A stretch of 5,895 bases of DNA. Origin: Lysobacterales bacterium (GTDB taxonomy: Bacteria; Pseudomonadota; Gammaproteobacteria; Xanthomonadales; SZUA-36). The notes beneath the pieces are model-generated. The model did not search any database. It was not told the DNA's origin and worked only from the letters and a program-made list of their open reading frames with translations. Shown piece after piece: positions 5,698 through 5,895 of the stretch (within the stretch, counting starts at the first letter, position 1; every line of letters begins with the position of its first letter). The position numbers were made by a program, and so were the translations under genes. The stretch is from the NCBI GenBank assembly GCA_030637665.1, contig DAOWGA010000058.1, forward strand, positions 1-5,895, written 5' to 3'.

Positions 5698-5895
5698 CAG
5701 TGTGTCACCCGCTCCGGTACTGGTTTGGTTTTTCCTTTGGGGCTGAGGAAAAACAGCAGAATGAAAAATGCGAAGTAAAGAAAGGTCCACACCCGCATCT
5801 CGATGGTCTCTGCCGGTGTACCCGTAGCCATACCCAGCATGCCCAGCCGCACAAATGTGATGGCAAATACGATGACCATGACCTTGTACCACATG
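5697..5895 (-). CDS. petB: Ubiquinol-cytochrome c reductase, cytochrome b subunit, C-terminal end only
   Basis: Only the last 65 or so codons are inside the window; the 5' part, including the heme-ligating helices, lies beyond the right edge. The visible part has two membrane segments (VMVIVFAITFVRLGMLGM and VWTFLYFAFFILLFFL) joined by a short loop containing GTPAETIEMR. It ends in the tail SPKGKTKPVPERVTH, which resembles the C-terminus of gammaproteobacterial cytochrome b. The Met near the edge is internal, not a start. The TGA stop shares a base with the petC ATG, so the two subunits are translated together. Identification rests on the tail sequence, the topology and position directly ahead of cytochrome c1; petA (Rieske) is expected further upstream but is not visible. 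Confidence 0.88.
   Translation of the reverse strand, partial: MWYKVMVIVFAITFVRLGMLGMATGTPAETIEMRVWTFLYFAFFILLFFLSPKGKTKPVPERVTH

Noticed and set aside
4954..5892. Cytochrome c1 starting 65 codons earlier, at 5892
   Set aside because: The extra segment overlaps the cytochrome b coding sequence in another frame and has no signal-peptide character. The ATG at 5697 is followed directly by a proper signal peptide.

Overview
The window looks like ordinary chromosomal core sequence from a gammaproteobacterium. The evidence is a set of gammaproteobacterial housekeeping clusters: the bc1 complex genes followed by sspA-sspB, and the stationary-phase/envelope cluster surE-pcm-yqaA-nlpD, which in many relatives is followed by rpoS. 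Having yqaA between pcm and nlpD, a DUF3301-type gene behind smr, and bc1 genes at all points away from enterics. It suggests a Marinobacter-, Pseudomonas- or Cellvibrionales-like lineage, but I cannot place the genus. I saw no RNA gene, insertion sequence, phage gene or CRISPR array, and there is no stretch over about 110 bases without a gene.

Layout from right to left. The right edge holds the 3' end of petB (cytochrome b), then petC (cytochrome c1), sspA and sspB, all on the minus strand and closely spaced. Next are two plus-strand genes, smr (SmrB-like nuclease) and a small membrane-anchored DUF3301-like protein. They overlap by 4 bases and converge on sspB with only 8 bases between stop codons. 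A 110-base divergent region separates smr from surE. From surE leftward run surE, pcm, yqaA and nlpD on the minus strand; surE/pcm and yqaA/nlpD overlap by 4 bases. nlpD runs off the left edge, with its last third missing.

How the genes may work together. petB and petC encode respiratory electron transfer from quinol to cytochrome c. SspA is an RNA-polymerase-associated stress regulator and SspB delivers ssrA-tagged proteins to ClpXP. SmrB-type nucleases cleave mRNA at collided ribosomes, which creates substrates for the tmRNA/ssrA pathway that SspB serves, so the smr/sspB neighbourhood makes functional sense (inference). SurE and Pcm are a nucleotidase and a protein-repair methyltransferase associated with stationary phase. 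YqaA is a DedA/VTT-type membrane protein, and NlpD is an outer-membrane lipoprotein that activates a cell-wall amidase.

I found no undescribed multi-gene system. The points most worth a second look are the unknown DUF3301-like protein coupled to smr, a GC-rich palindrome in the surE/smr divergent region, and the TTG start of nlpD overlapping the yqaA stop codon.
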